Source: Labia minor
Taxonomy: Eukaryota; Arthropoda; Insecta; Dermaptera; Spongiphoridae
NCBI GenBank assembly: GCA_963082975.1
Contig: OY720347.1
Location: 13,560,225-13,624,224, forward strand
Reading direction: 5' to 3'
Length of the DNA stretch: 64,000 nt
Shown: one piece after another, positions 1 to 12,149 of the stretch
Layout of the letters: every line of letters begins with the position of its first letter
How positions within the stretch are numbered: position 1 is the first letter of the stretch
Position numbers and translations under genes: made by a program
Notes under the pieces: generated by a model
What the model saw: only the letters and a program-made list of their open reading frames with translations
Databases searched by the model: none
Told to the model about the DNA's origin: nothing

Positions 1-75
1 TTTGTACCTGGTAATGTATTTAATTTTTATCAAAACTATGAAAAAAATTAAATTCGGCTAAAAGCAGTTGAAAAT

Positions 76-706
76 AAGTTGACCTGTGGCCAGGTCTGAA
101 CCGACCGACAGTTTGAAATAAATTAATTTCCAGCTACAGAAACAATTTCAAATAATTTTAATATATCTATTAATGTAATAACAAACAGATATGGATATAA
201 CATAAATATTTTTAATTTTATTTTATTTATAATATATAGCTGAAGTAGCCGGCGTTGCCAGGCGTTACCCGAGGCTGTGACGTCATGAAGGGCCGGGTGA
301 CGTCTTATAATTTTAAACATAATGAAGATGATTTTTCCCGAGGATAAAACCAATACATTTGTGGTGATATGTAAAAAAATCTCCTAATGTGAAATTTGGT
401 GTGAAAATAACCCTTCCCTTCCTATCGTCGATCGCTAATACTACCACCGGTTTCCGGATTTGCATCAAAAGTTGATCAATTCATTCCACTGATGCATTAA
501 GTAAATATACCAAATTTCATCAAAATCCGTTGAGCCGTTCAGGCTGTACACATCTATACGGACAGATGGACGGACGGACGGACATCATGCTAAAAATACT
601 TTTTTCTGTTAAGAAAATGCATGATTCGTGGATATATGTAAAAATCTCCACATGTGAAATTTCGTGTTAAAACAATACCTCCCTTACTATCGTCGGTCGG
701 TAAAAA
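76..706 (+). mobile_element. Family B element, copy 1 (putative Helentron-like, non-autonomous)
   Basis: Near-full-length copy. The 5' end has the hairpin GACCTGTGGCCAGGTC followed by ACCGACCGAC; the 3' end is the complement GTCGGTCGG followed by TAAAAA. The body carries two CRE-like palindromes (278-285 intact; 298-305 with the last base changed), a TTCCGG block, a CAAATTTCAT block and a short GGACGGAC minisatellite. It has no coding capacity. The Helentron assignment is inferred from this plan: short subterminal inverted repeats, a microsatellite tract, no target duplication seen at a sibling copy. A MITE of a cut-and-paste family is the alternative. Confidence 0.75.
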
Positions 707-747
707 TGCTATTTCATAAATTTGAGCAAATCACAAAAATATAGTAC

Positions 748-894
748 TACTTATTTCAATAAAATGTTATCAGTGAAAATTATGTTAAAACCCTTAAATC
801 CTATGATCGAATAGAATAAAATTTTAATTAATTTTCAAATATAGAAAAAATCTTGATTATCCAATTCAAATTTAGTCGATTGGAGACACTCCAG
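748..894 (-). mobile_element. Family A element, 5'-end fragment (variant subfamily)
   Basis: Ends in the family A terminus (GGAGACACTCCAG) and runs on the minus strand into a body that matches the first 150 bp of the copy at 45151, not the usual family A body. These two copies therefore define a variant subfamily with a different 5' segment. Confidence 0.6.
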
Positions 895-1340
895 ATTTTT
901 TTTGAATTATTTTTATTCATTTATTCATATTTAAACTATGTATCAAGTTGTTTAGTTTTATTAAATGTTATCAAATAATATCAATTAATATAAATTTTAT
1001 TTTTTCAAAAAGAATTTTATTGATTCATGTATATATGTATCGTATATACACCAGAAAATACTCCCATTAATTTTTTATATATTATCGTTTCTTTTAATTC
1101 TCAAATATGCCTGAAACTTGATTTATGTAATAAGATTTAGTTTTTTTATATATTTTGGGAGACAAATGAAAATCTTCCAGGGTGGTATCTTGAACATCAT
1201 TACGGGATTATTTTTGACTAAAAATTCATAAACAAGCAATGAATTCTATTGCAAAAGCCATGATTTATTAGATCACAAATCTATTGGGCTCGTGTGTTTA
1301 CTTTAAATTGATTCACACAAATGTCATTTAATTTCTCTAT

Positions 1341-1962
1341 TTTTACTATCTCGCCAGAGATAGTATTGCGATCACGAAAATTTTCGATGTTGAGATTTTG
1401 ATGTTTTTATACGTTTTGAAGGTTCCTGAATCATTTTCACTAAGGTTGAGAAAAATGTCTCTGTGTGTGTGTGTGTGTGTGTCTGTGTGTGTGTGTGTAT
1501 GTAGGCAAGATTACGCAAAAACGGTTTGAGCTAGAATGATGAAATTTGGTACATGGACATTATTCAAAATTCATAGTTTTCTATCAACTTTTGAGAAATG
1601 TAGCTCAACCGGAAGAGGGTCATTACCTACAACGTTTTGATTTTTTTTCCTCTAAAGTGACCGTAAAAATAAAGATATATGTTTGATAATTTTTCACATG
1701 ATTAATAATTGTATAAAACTGCTATATATAGAATTTCAGCTTGATTGATTCGCTGAAATTACCAGAATTAATTTTTTAACACTGCAAATCTCACGCGCCA
1801 ATACGTGACGTGGTGCCATCAACAAAAAGCCAAACATGCGCTGGTTTAATATTTATTATTTATTATTTATAATTTATAATTAATTATATTTAATTTAAAT
1901 ATAATATATTATGTTATTTAATCCAATTCAAATTGCGAGATAGTCGAGTGGAGACACTCCAG
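1341..1962 (-). mobile_element. Family A element, copy 1
   Basis: Full-length copy on the minus strand. In element orientation it starts with the small hairpin GAGTGTCTCCACTC and ACTATCTCGC, and ends with the hairpin ACTATCTC-TGGC-GAGATAGT followed by TAAAAA. The body holds a CACGTG E-box, a TTCCGG block, CAAATTTCAT and a (CA)n/(TG)n tract (about 1460-1500). No ORF. The layout parallels family B and HINE/DINE-1-type elements. It faces the copy at 2022 across a 59-bp spacer. Confidence 0.75.
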
Positions 1963-2021
1963 CTAATTTTATTTTCATCTGCTGGGGAGAGCAAATTTCA
2001 AGTTTTCATAAACTAAATAGG

Positions 2022-2516
2022 CTGGAGTGTCTCCACTCGACTATCTCGCAAATTTTAATTGGATTAATTAACATATATTATATTTAAATTAAATTTAATT
2101 AATTATAAATTAAAATTAATAAATACTATTTATTATACCAGCGTTTAGCTCTTTGTTGATGGCACCAGGTCACGTGTTGGCGCGTGATTTGCAGTGTTAA
2201 AAAATTAATTCTGGTACTTTCGGCGATTCAATCAAGCTGAAATTATATATATAGCAGTTTTATACAACTTTTAATCATGTGAAAAACTATCAAACATATA
2301 TCTTTATTTTTACGGTCACTTTAGAGGAAAAAACATCAAAACGTTGTAGGTAATGCCCCTCTTCCGGTTGAGCTACATATCTCAAAAGTATAGAAAAAAA
2401 AAAGATAAAAAACTACGAATTTTGAATAATGCCCGTATACTAAATTTAATTATTCTAGCTCAAACCATTTTGTCTAATCTTGTCTACATACACAACATCT
2501 GACGAGATAGTAAAAA
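2022..2516 (+). mobile_element. Family A element, copy 2 (head-to-head with copy 1)
   Basis: Plus-strand copy with both family A termini. It has lost most of the (CA)n tract and the block after it, so the sequence jumps from CACAACATCT to the terminal GAGATAGTAAAAA. With copy 1 it forms a roughly 1.2-kb inverted repeat spanning 1341-2516. Confidence 0.75.
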
Positions 2517-5500
2517 TTTTATACAACTAGTAAATCATTATTTTATTAATCTTAAATTAACTAAAATAAATATTGAACATTGCCCTCCTTGATTTCATTA
2601 ATGCAATTTTTTTTACAAATATAAAATTCTCGATCATCAAAAATATGTATTGATTCGTTTGTCAACTGACAAGAGACTTAAAAGAAATATTTACTGATAC
2701 AATAAGGAAAAATTACACTTTTCTTTCTATTTTAGAGAACCCATAATATTTTATATTTATTTATTTAAATATATATTATATATTATATATTATTTTTAAT
2801 AATTATTAAATTAATTTAAATAAATTGAAGGGTGATACTCGTATAAACCAATATAATTATGGATATATTCCCAAAATGTTGACAATAAATATATTTTATT
2901 TGAATAAAAAATACTACTTTATATAATCTAAATAAATTTATTTTGTTTGTGATATATAAACTATATATTATTAATAATTATTTTATATTTACAAAATATT
3001 ATAAATACATTTTGCTTGCCAATAGATATTATTATAGGTAGATGATTATTTTTTTTTCTTAATTTGTCGAATAAATTATGAAACACAGGTGATATCTTGT
3101 TTGAAGATGCTTTGCCTAGTCTTGGGTAACTAATTCAATTGCCACCCTATTAATATCTCATAAATTTAAACGGATTCTCTTATAAATACCTGTTAATAAA
3201 TCAATCTTGGTGAGATATTATCAGCGACATAAATTTACACACCAATACCACTTACAAATGTAGTAAATGCCATTTTCTCACACAATAGATTTATCAATGT
3301 AATAAATTATAATAATTAAACACAAGAAATAATTTATTTGTATTTATATTTCCTGCGATGTTGTAGGAAATCTATCATTAATACCTTTACTGATAAATCA
3401 TTTAATGTATAATAATAAGTGAGAGAGAAGACAAATTGACAATTATAGAGAGTTCTTAAATTATTCTTATTATTATATACTTATTATTTATTTTAATTAT
3501 AATCATATTTTGTTATTAGGAAATATTATTCATTTAATCACAAAAATTGATTAATTTTTAGAAAATTTCATAAACATTTTTTCTTCAGTCCAAATAAATA
3601 ATTTTATTGAAATCTTTTATAGAGTATATATAAATAATTTTTATAAAGAAAAATCGATCTGTATTGGTTTCAGCCATGGAAAAAATCATCTTTGTTAGTT
3701 TTTTCTTAATTTAAAATAAGAATTTTAATAATAATAAAAAATATATAAAAAAATATTTGTTGGTGTATACTACCTATCCTAGAATCGTAAAAGATAAAAT
3801 ATATAAATTAGTAATAGATAATTGAGAGATCAAGAGGTAAAGCTAAAGTATAATCTGAAAAGATATTAAATAAGTTGATTAATAGACAAAAGGATTGAAA
3901 AATAGAATAGACAATATAAACAATTATAACATAATTTTTAAGTAAAAAAGAATTATTATATAAATATATCAATAACAGAAATAATATATAGTAAAACTTA
4001 GAAAGATTTTGACGGGTAACGGGTAGTTTCTTCTCTATGATCCTAATAGAAAAGATTTCTACTTCAGGGAGTAGCGTCCCTGCCCTCACGTGAGCTCATG
4101 AATCCTTTCTTTCATAGGTGGGGAGGGAGTGACTTTTACTCGTTGACTCCTTTAAATCCATTCCCTTACTCTTACTCTTCCCCCTTCCCTTACTCCTTCA
4201 AAAAATAAAAATTATTGGAAAAAGGAGAATACCCAGCATAGAGATTCGATTAAAAAGAAAAAAATGAAATCTTAACTGTTATAGGAAATTCTTTCTCAAG
4301 AGTCTCCTATATTATTTGAATTAACCCTCCTTCGGCGCATTTTCTGACTAGCAAAACCTCGCAATTGACGAGTGAGACATATCTTATAAATGGCTCTGAG
4401 AGGACCCACCTCTCGTACGCTTCATATTAGCAGAAAACTTTAAAATTTAAAATTTAAACTATTAAAATTTTTGACTAAATCTTGTAAATTGTGACCAAGA
4501 CAATCAATTGAACATAATTTTAGCCAGATTCTAAATAAAATTGATTTTTAGTATCATTAAATGGAAATTTTTAATTAATTTTAATATCGATTTATTTATT
4601 TTTGATAGGCTTTTTTTAGAAAACCAATTTAACAATTGTAATATATATAAATAATTTAAAAAATTGTAAAATTTTTAAAGTTTATAATAATAAATTGTAT
4701 AAATTTGTTAAACGGTCGAGCGATAGTTCGGTGTTCCAGATATTATATATTGTTATATCCACAGGCCATACTTTTCTGTCATTCATATGTTTAAAGGCTG
4801 TATGTTTTAAGACTATTTTTTTAATTTATGTACTTATATATAAATTATTTGAAATTGTTTCATATATTTTTGCGTTTGTTTATTTTAAATAATAATCTTA
4901 ATATATTCATAGTCTTCATAGTCATAGTTCATAAGGAATAATTTTTTTAAAGTTCCAAGCAATGGTTATATTTAAAAATAAAAATCATTTCGTTTGAAAA
5001 ATCAATTTTTCTTAAATTTGCCTATGAAATTTGAAATTTGAATATAAATTTTTCAATTATTATATCTACTTGTTAATTAAATTTCAAACTATACAATATT
5101 CTGGGAACATCCAATATTATGTTTAGAAAATTTTTAATTAAAAAATAACATGAAATTACAATAATGAGAATGGACAAGAATGATTAAATAGTAAATGTAT
5201 CATGAAATGTAATAATAATCTCAATAAATGCAATTTTTTATTAAAATTCTAAACGCCTCGGGTAACGATATAAATGTATCTGTCTGATGAAATCAACCAG
5301 AAAGCAATTATTTTTAATCTAATTATATAAATTGATTTTTTTTCCAATATAAAATTGAATTGTTATATACATATATATATAAATATATTCCAAATTATTT
5401 AGTTGATGAACATTATATCTATTGTGAAATTTTACCATTTACAAGAACGATTAATAAAATAGTAAATTTATAGTTTACTACAAGAATTCATTCAATATAA

Positions 5501-5547
5501 ATGAGAAAATAATTACCTATCTATTAAATATTTTATTTCATATAATA
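2517..5547. other. AT-rich intergenic sequence, no gene recognised
   Basis: Mostly low-complexity A+T sequence with frequent stops in all frames. A slightly less AT-rich, pyrimidine-rich patch lies at about 4080-4210. The only recognisable repeat is a short family K fragment near 4711. Confidence 0.6.
4711..4745 (-). repeat. Family K hairpin module fragment
   Basis: TCGAGCGATAGTTCGGTG followed by TTCCAGATATTA is a diverged minus-strand version of the second hairpin module of the family K repeat seen complete at 22905 and 40630. Confidence 0.5.
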
Positions 5548-6342
5548 TAAGGTAAAACCGAGGCATATGACATGTTTTGTATGTATTGAAAACTAACCCT
5601 TTTGGTGTGCAAAAGGCATTGTGGAACGAAAGTAGTCATCTACGGCAACTGGTGAAGCATGTCTATTTTAGTTATAAACGGTCCGTTGGGTAAGGAGGTT
5701 TCTTTTTTGTCCACCATCATGAAGAAAAAAAAACAAAAGAAATTTAATCGTATTTATTTCAAAGGCTCGTAATTTGTATTCTTTTCCAATTTTTGTAAGG
5801 ATAGTGTATTCTACGTTTTTGAACATTGTTTAAAATTAATATTAAGCCTTATTTATTCATATATATATCCCTCATTGTTTATTCTTTGCAAGTCTTTATC
5901 TAAAATTGTGTCGAAGAGGTGATATAACGCATTACGTGTGCGAGGGATATGGGGCACATGTTATTCCTTTGCTTAATATTGAAAAATCGAACTCCCCAAA
6001 CAATTTTTAGGTAAGACGAGGAAAAACTTATCTAATTAAATATTCAAACATCTCAACTTTAACAATTTTTGTTTTTGTTATACATGTAATTTTCCACAAG
6101 CAATATCCTCCACACCATCTCCGCAATATCACCACCCCTGTTACCTTAATAGGATATTGAAGAAAAGTTGACTTTTTTATTTTTCTAAATTTTAGTAGTT
6201 ATTATTTTAAGAATAAAGCTGTAATTTATGTTATAAGTACCTAATAGTCCTAGGTACAAATTAACAACAATATTCATGTTATAATAGGTATTAGCGTTTG
6301 AGATTTGGCAAATTGTGCGTGATATCCCTCGGTTTGACCTTA
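5548..6342. mobile_element. Unclassified DNA transposon-like element with terminal inverted repeats
   Basis: The left end, TAAGGTAAAACCGAGG, is mirrored at the right end by CCTCGGTTTGACCTTA, with one mismatch, about 800 bp apart. Internal sequence has no convincing ORF. Length and termini fit a non-autonomous cut-and-paste element; the superfamily is not identifiable because the target duplication is ambiguous in TA-rich sequence. Confidence 0.5.
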
Positions 6343-6740
6343 TCGATCATTTATAAATATTTACTAATAAATTAATAAACTAATAAAATAAATAATTATA
6401 ATTATTTATTTGCCTTAAATTATAGCATCATTAAAATAATTTTAATTTATTATTATGATTATTATTAATATTTTAAGGCGCCATTGGGTGTGCGGGTGCC
6501 TGCCTCACATTTATATACATATATATATATAAACGCAAATATGTATAACAACCTGTAATATGAGATATTTTATACTATGTAAGTGTATGTAGATGAAGGT
6601 AAGAATGAATATAGAGTATACATATATTTTATAAGCAGCGTATGACTCTCGATTCCAATTTATTATACATATATATATATATTCATGTATGTATATATAC
6701 ATATATGGATAATAATGAATTGAACGAATTTCATTTGTAG
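6343..6740. other. AT-rich sequence with (TA)n runs
   Basis: A+T-rich, with TATA/CATA microsatellite patches at about 6515-6535 and 6665-6710. Nothing coding recognised. Confidence 0.6.
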
Positions 6741-6744
6741 TTGA

Positions 6745-7010
6745 ATTGGGTAAAATTGTTTCTAACAAACTTGGTCCCGGGTTCAAGTCTCAGGCCTGGC
6801 AAGGGAATTTCCCTAGCTGGGGTCTATGGGACAGAGTCAACCCAGCCTCCGGGAACAACATTGGGGAAAAGCTACTTGATAGCGCCTCCGATCAAGAAAA
6901 TCAAGGTAAAGGTTGAGAGGACCCGTTCTATTCATTATAAGACACCTCATTGATATAACCGGCTTGATAGGCGTTGTCCTTGCGTAGGACGTACAAAGTC
7001 AGAGGTTTTT
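6745..7010 (+). mobile_element. tRNA-derived SINE, copy 1
   Basis: Contains a pol III B-box (GGTTCAAGTCT at 6780-6790), a unique body of about 200 bp and a T-rich end. A second copy at 61085 aligns along its length, sharing the blocks TGGCAAGGGAATTT, CTATGGGACAGAGT and GAAAAGCTACTTG and a terminal hairpin around GTCCTT/AGGA. A third fragment lies at 57313 (minus). B-box plus body plus recurrence supports a SINE. The A-box is weak. Confidence 0.75.
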
Positions 7011-8026
7011 TTTTTATTAATATTGTGTCAATTATTATTAATATTGTCACATGTTGTTTGTTTTTTTTAATTTATATTAATTTATTTTTTTCAATTGATT
7101 TTTGATTTGTTTATACAGATAAAAATAAATAAAAAAAATTACAATTAATAAAAAAAAAGTAAAATTTATCTATGACAAGTTTAAATAGATAAATTTTAAA
7201 ATATTAGACACATTTATTTATCCTAATGATATTTATTCACAAACAAATAATTTACTATGAACATGAACAAATAATTATCTTATCTGTTTGATTTCTTATT
7301 ATACTTATTTTGAAAAATATAATTTATTATTTATTATTAAAACAAATAATTAAAATGAGTGTAAGCTTAGGTAGAACTACTATCTAGGCATACTCGTCAA
7401 TATACTCGAAGTAATGTAGTACATAAGCGACTTAATTGATTTCTATAATGTTTATATAAAACATTTTTTTTAATAGAGGGTGTGGTGACGTTATATCCAT
7501 TAAGTTTATCAGCTTAACTCGTTAGTACTTTTAGCATTTGATTAATAAAAAAAATCTGGTGCTGACCCTCTTCACATTACTTTTTATGTCTAATAATAAA
7601 ATTAATATTTTTTCTAATATTTATATGTAATTTATTTTAATACCAAAACATAAAAAATAATTAACATAAAAAATTATAAAATCACTAGAAAAAATCATCT
7701 AATTTGTTGCCTAATTAAATTTTTTTTTTTTTAAAAAAAAAAAATAAAGTTTACAGCTTCAAATTAAAATAAAACAAAAAATATTATCTTTGATATCACT
7801 GATACTGACTTTATAGGAAAAATAATTTTACGCCATTAATCTTTGATTATAATTTCTGGGGCTGGCGTGTAAATTTTCTCTTACTTTTTGCAGCAATTGC
7901 GGCCGTATTTTATGTGTTGTATTCCAATTTCCCTCCGTCTCCCCCTCCCCAATATTTATAATATAATAGCAATGAACATATAAAAATTAGAAACATTTTT
8001 TTTTCTCACTATTGGCTATTTGAATT
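7011..8026. other. AT-rich intergenic sequence
   Basis: Poly-A/poly-T runs (for example about 7720-7745) and no recognisable gene or repeat family. Confidence 0.6.
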
Positions 8027-8028
8027 TA

Positions 8029-8388
8029 CGAGGGTGGGGTGAAAAGTTTCCGGCCTGACCAAGAAATACATTTCTCATAACGGTGTTCTCATTTAGTTAA
8101 TTAATTTAATTAATTAAATAAATTTAATTTAAGTCTCATCAACAGTTATGAATCAACGCAAAAATTCGTTTGGAATCCGCCTACAGCGCCAAATGGTTTT
8201 TCGAAGCAGTTTTTGGTCTAATGTTAGCAAACGCGGCACTCACGTTGCACACAGCTTTCCATGTTCAAATATATTTCGCACACGTTCAGCTGACATCGTA
8301 CAGGTCTATTTTGAAAAATAAAGCAAAAAAAAGAATTTAAAAACATCGTTTTTCTTGGTCAGGCCGGAAACTTTTCACCCCACCCTCG
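8029..8388 (-). mobile_element. Internally deleted mariner MITE, family C, copy 1
   Basis: TIRs begin CGAGGGTGGGGTGAAAAG and are flanked by TA on both sides, as for Tc1/mariner elements. The minus strand keeps pieces of a mariner transposase: remnants of the linker after the DNA-binding domain, then an abrupt (TTAA)-rich junction, then C-terminal debris. This copy is shorter than the other three and its reading frame is broken. The same deletion is shared by the copies at 24312, 32593 and 56861. Confidence 0.8.
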
Positions 8389-8390
8389 TA

Positions 8391-9694
8391 TTTTTATTAA
8401 TCTACTTAACTTATATTTTAAGCTGTCATTTATAATAAACCAATACCTCACTTTGCGTCGGGGCTACGTTCCAAAAAAACAAGTGAATTAAGATTTTCTA
8501 TAGCAATTCATGTTAAGTTCGAAGATAGGAAACAAAATAAACTATTCAATTAATTTATGAAAAACAAAATTAAAATTAATCAATAAAATAAATAATAATA
8601 AATAAATTAATTAATTTAAATTACAAAATACACATTGTACTTAATTTTTTACTTAACATTCCACTTAATTTTCTACAAAACATATCACCTTGATGTTCCT
8701 ACATTCTGGGATATCCTTTCAGAGAAAAAAAAAGAAAAGAAAATTAAAGACTAGAACCCAAAACAACTCAACCTCGAAAATTAGCTCTAATTAAGCAGCG
8801 ACGCAACTTAAAAAACGTAAAACGAAACGACGCAAATCGAAGTATTGGCTGTATATTCGTTATTATAATATCGTTATAATACTCCTTATAAATATTTATT
8901 ATAGTTGTATAGATGAAAGATAAAAGAATATTTAGTTTTGATTAGAAGCATACATCAATTAATTTATTTTCAATTCTTATATAAATTCATATACAGCTAT
9001 ATAGGTTATAATAAAAATAATAATTATTATTATTATATTACATAATCCATCTTTGAGAATGGGTTAATGACAAAATAAAAGTTTAGATTAAATTCAAAAT
9101 TCATTTCTTTTTCATTCGTGATTTTTTATTTTGCTTGAAGTTTTTTTTTATATTTCAAAGTTGTTATTAAAAAATACATTACTTTGAGAGTAAACTTGAT
9201 TAGGATTTTATTGGACTAAGAGAAAAGTCTATTATACACATTTTCAGACTCAACTTTGCAATAAGAACTTAAATTCGTTATGAATTAGGCTATTATTATC
9301 CCCGTTTAAAGAAAAAACAAACACCATTTCTTCAACCTTCTTCAAAGGGATTTTATGTTGTTGTTTTTTTATTGGAAACTTTTTAAAAAAACTTTATTAA
9401 AAAAAGGGTTACAATTGACATTGAAACGAAATTATGAAATGAACTGAATTGAGATGAAATATTAATTGAGAAAATAAAATTTTTACTAATATTTGAATCT
9501 TATTCATATGTGTGTATATAATTATAATAAATCAATAATTAATTAAACGGGTGTGCACCGCTTAGAGGGCTTAGCGAGAAACCTGAATATTTTTTAATAA
9601 TAATTATATATATATATATATATATTTAAAAAAAAGAAAAATGATGATAATATATAATTACTTTTAATATCAAATTATATTTATCATTATATTA
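8391..9694. other. AT-rich intergenic sequence
   Basis: No gene recognised. A short stretch at about 8720-8860 has less biased composition and Lys/Arg-rich translations, but no start, splice sites or family match could be defended. Confidence 0.5.
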
Positions 9695-9696
9695 TA

Positions 9697-10243
9697 CGAG
9701 GGTCGACCACAAAGTAACCGCCGTTTTGAAATAAAAAATAAACAAATTGAGAAACAAAAATTTTATTATATACATTTTAAAACTACAGCTTTTCTCTACT
9801 TTTCTACATATTCACCAAATAAATTCAAGCACTTAGCATATCTTTTAACAATTTTTGAAATGCCGTCTGCATAAAAATCACTGACGAGAGATGGCCTACC
9901 ACTCCGGTCTTCATTCGTTCTTCCATTTTTAAAAAAAACGAACCCATTGATGGACTACACCTTCGCTCATAATGTTTGGCCCATACACCGCACACAATTC
10001 ACGATGAATTTCAGCTGCTGTGAAATTTTTCGATCACAGAAATCTTATTACACCACGCACTTCACACTTGGCGGGATTTTCTATTGCGGCAATCATCAAA
10101 AGAACGCGCGATCATACAATGCTCTCTCTAGCACAGCTAGAAACGTACTGAACGGCTGTGCACGCCGATGTGAGAATGGCGGCGCTACCTCCACTACTTA
10201 TCGCGCCACGCTCAAACGGCGGTTACTTTGTGGACGACCCTCG
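9697..10243 (-). mobile_element. Internally deleted mariner element, second lineage (D1)
   Basis: TIRs of the form CGAGGGTCG(A/T)CCACAAAGTA, flanked by TA. The minus strand encodes mariner N-terminal pieces resembling AAEIHRELCAVYGPN and the linker NEDRSGRPSLV, then jumps to the transposase C-terminus (YADGISKIVKRYAKCLNLF, then GEYVEK and stop). The catalytic core is deleted and frameshifts separate the pieces, so it cannot encode a transposase. The long plus-strand frame through it is an antisense shadow. Confidence 0.85.
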
Positions 10244-11070
10244 TATCAACCCCCCCCCCCCCAAAAAAAAAAAAGGATTATAGGTATTTAAATTAAAAGA
10301 ATATTATATTTATTTGCTTATTTAAAATTATAATTTCCAAAAATATTAAATTAAACTAGAATTTTTTATTTTTAAATTTTATCAGAATTTACAATCATTA
10401 GATATTAGTAGTTGAAAAAAAAATATTTAATTAGAATTCAAAATATAATCGAAGAATTCTGATTCAATGCCAATTTCATTGTCATATTCTTTAATATAAT
10501 AAATAAAAATTAAAAATTATTTATATTTATCAATCCATTGATATGAATAATTTAAATATTTTTAATCCATTTTGATTAATTGTATACAAAAAAATTCAAT
10601 TCAATTAAATCAAGCGGCGACATTTCACCATTTCTCTTGTAATTTTTCAAAACTTTGGTTTATTTCTTATAATCATATTAAATCTATTGTCTGATATATT
10701 TCAACATGTTATGACCTATTCTTTTGGTTTTTATATCGCGTGTTGGATGGTATTTTTTATTGTTTATCTCTTCCATTTGTAAAAGGTTAATTGACTAGAC
10801 GCCTCCATTTTTTTCATCGTCACTGACAGGCCATTCGTTTATTTTTCTACCTTTAGCTTTTGAATTCTGTTCGTATAGTGCTTGGAGTATACCTATATAC
10901 TCATATACCTTGTAAATTTGTTTATGTGAATATTTAAAGTTGTATTCTATATTAAACAGTGATGTTAGAAATGAATACATGCATATATTCACTTGTAACA
11001 CAACATTTTTATTAAATAAAAATAAAATAATTTACTAATATCCTAAGGAAGGAATAATTATTAAATTAAA
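10244..11070. other. AT-rich sequence with C and A homopolymers
   Basis: Starts with a run of C (about 10250-10262) followed by a run of A. Otherwise A+T-rich with no gene recognised. Confidence 0.6.
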
Positions 11071-11072
11071 TA

Positions 11073-11155
11073 CAGTAGACCCTCGATAAGTTAAAGTCCA
11101 AGGGAAACATAAAATATTTTAAGTTATAGAGATTTTAAGTTATCAAGGGTCTGTG
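11073..11155. mobile_element. Short pogo/Tigger-like MITE
   Basis: Begins CAGTAGACCCTCGATAAGTT after a TA and ends with a degenerate inverted copy (AAGTTATCAAGGGTCTGTG) next to TTA. CAGTNGACCCTCGATAA-type ends are characteristic of pogo/Tigger elements. At about 83 bp only the ends remain. Confidence 0.6.
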
Positions 11156-11239
11156 TTAGGGATAGGTTAATATTATTATTAAATTATTATTTAAGTGTAA
11201 TATAATTGTACTAATGAGAATCGGTTGAATGACTTAAAA

Positions 11240-11560
11240 CAGTGATTCCCAAACTCCCTGGGGAGCCGCGACACCGTCCTAGGGGAGCCGCGAAAAAATT
11301 TCCTAATATGTACTTGAAATTTTCGATTATTTTTAAAATTTTTTCAATTTGTCTCTAATCAAACCTAGGCACGTGTCTAAGGCCCGAATCCGATAATTAA
11401 ATAGGTCTACATATATGCCAACGGTGGTCAAAAAAAAATTTCCGATAAACTACCAAACACGAAGTATGTGTCCTGACTGAAAAATAGGCCTGAAATTACA
11501 ATGATGCCTAGAGCCCACTTTAAACTTAGTCCGCCATTGCTCCATCCATTGATCTAAAAA
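11240..11560 (+). mobile_element. hAT-like remnant (one end)
   Basis: Starts CAGTGATTCCCAAACTCCCT, then GGGGAGCCGCGA and a second GGGGAGCCGCGA about 30 bp on. This resembles hAT termini of the CAGTGRTTCCCAAACT type. A matching outer end of this type appears, inverted, at about 19790-19818. No complementary end was found close by and the right limit is arbitrary. Confidence 0.4.
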
Positions 11561-12149
11561 AGCGTTTCACTTCACATTGGGAGATAATATTGAACGAAAT
11601 TCAAAGAAGATCGCAGATATCAAAGAATCCTTTCATAAAGATCTTCATTACCACACCCACAAAATATTAGGATTCTGTTTTCTAATCCTCTTATTTATAG
11701 AATAGAAGGTTTTCGGATGGCTTAATTGATTCCCTGATCTCGTAATTTTTTTCACTGGAGGTATTTGAAAGCACAAAAGGGTTTAATTCATCAGCATCAA
11801 ACCTAATTGAAATATCGAATACAAGAAAGAAGAAAATGAACAGAAATTGAACAAATTCCTGTGCGAGTTTTATAAATTCTTTATTATTTGTTTTTAAAGT
11901 GTAAAAGAGTTACAAGTACATGAAAAATAAACATTATTATTTGAATATTAATACGAAATGAATATTAAACAATTAAATTTATCTATTATTTAGATGTACG
12001 ATATTTATGTTGATGACAATTGATTATAAAATAAAAATAGCATAAAAATAAATATTCTCAAATATCATACCATCATTCTTGTTGATATTCGATATAATTA
12101 GATTTGATTCCTACAAATTCAGGCTAATTTTCAACATAATCACTAGCCA
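11561..12149. other. AT-rich sequence, nothing recognised
   Basis: No ORF, terminal repeat or similarity to other parts of the window was seen. Confidence 0.5.

Noticed and set aside
9947..10291. 114-codon plus-strand ORF
   Set aside because: It is antisense to mariner D1; the minus strand carries recognisable transposase motifs and TIRs bound the region.
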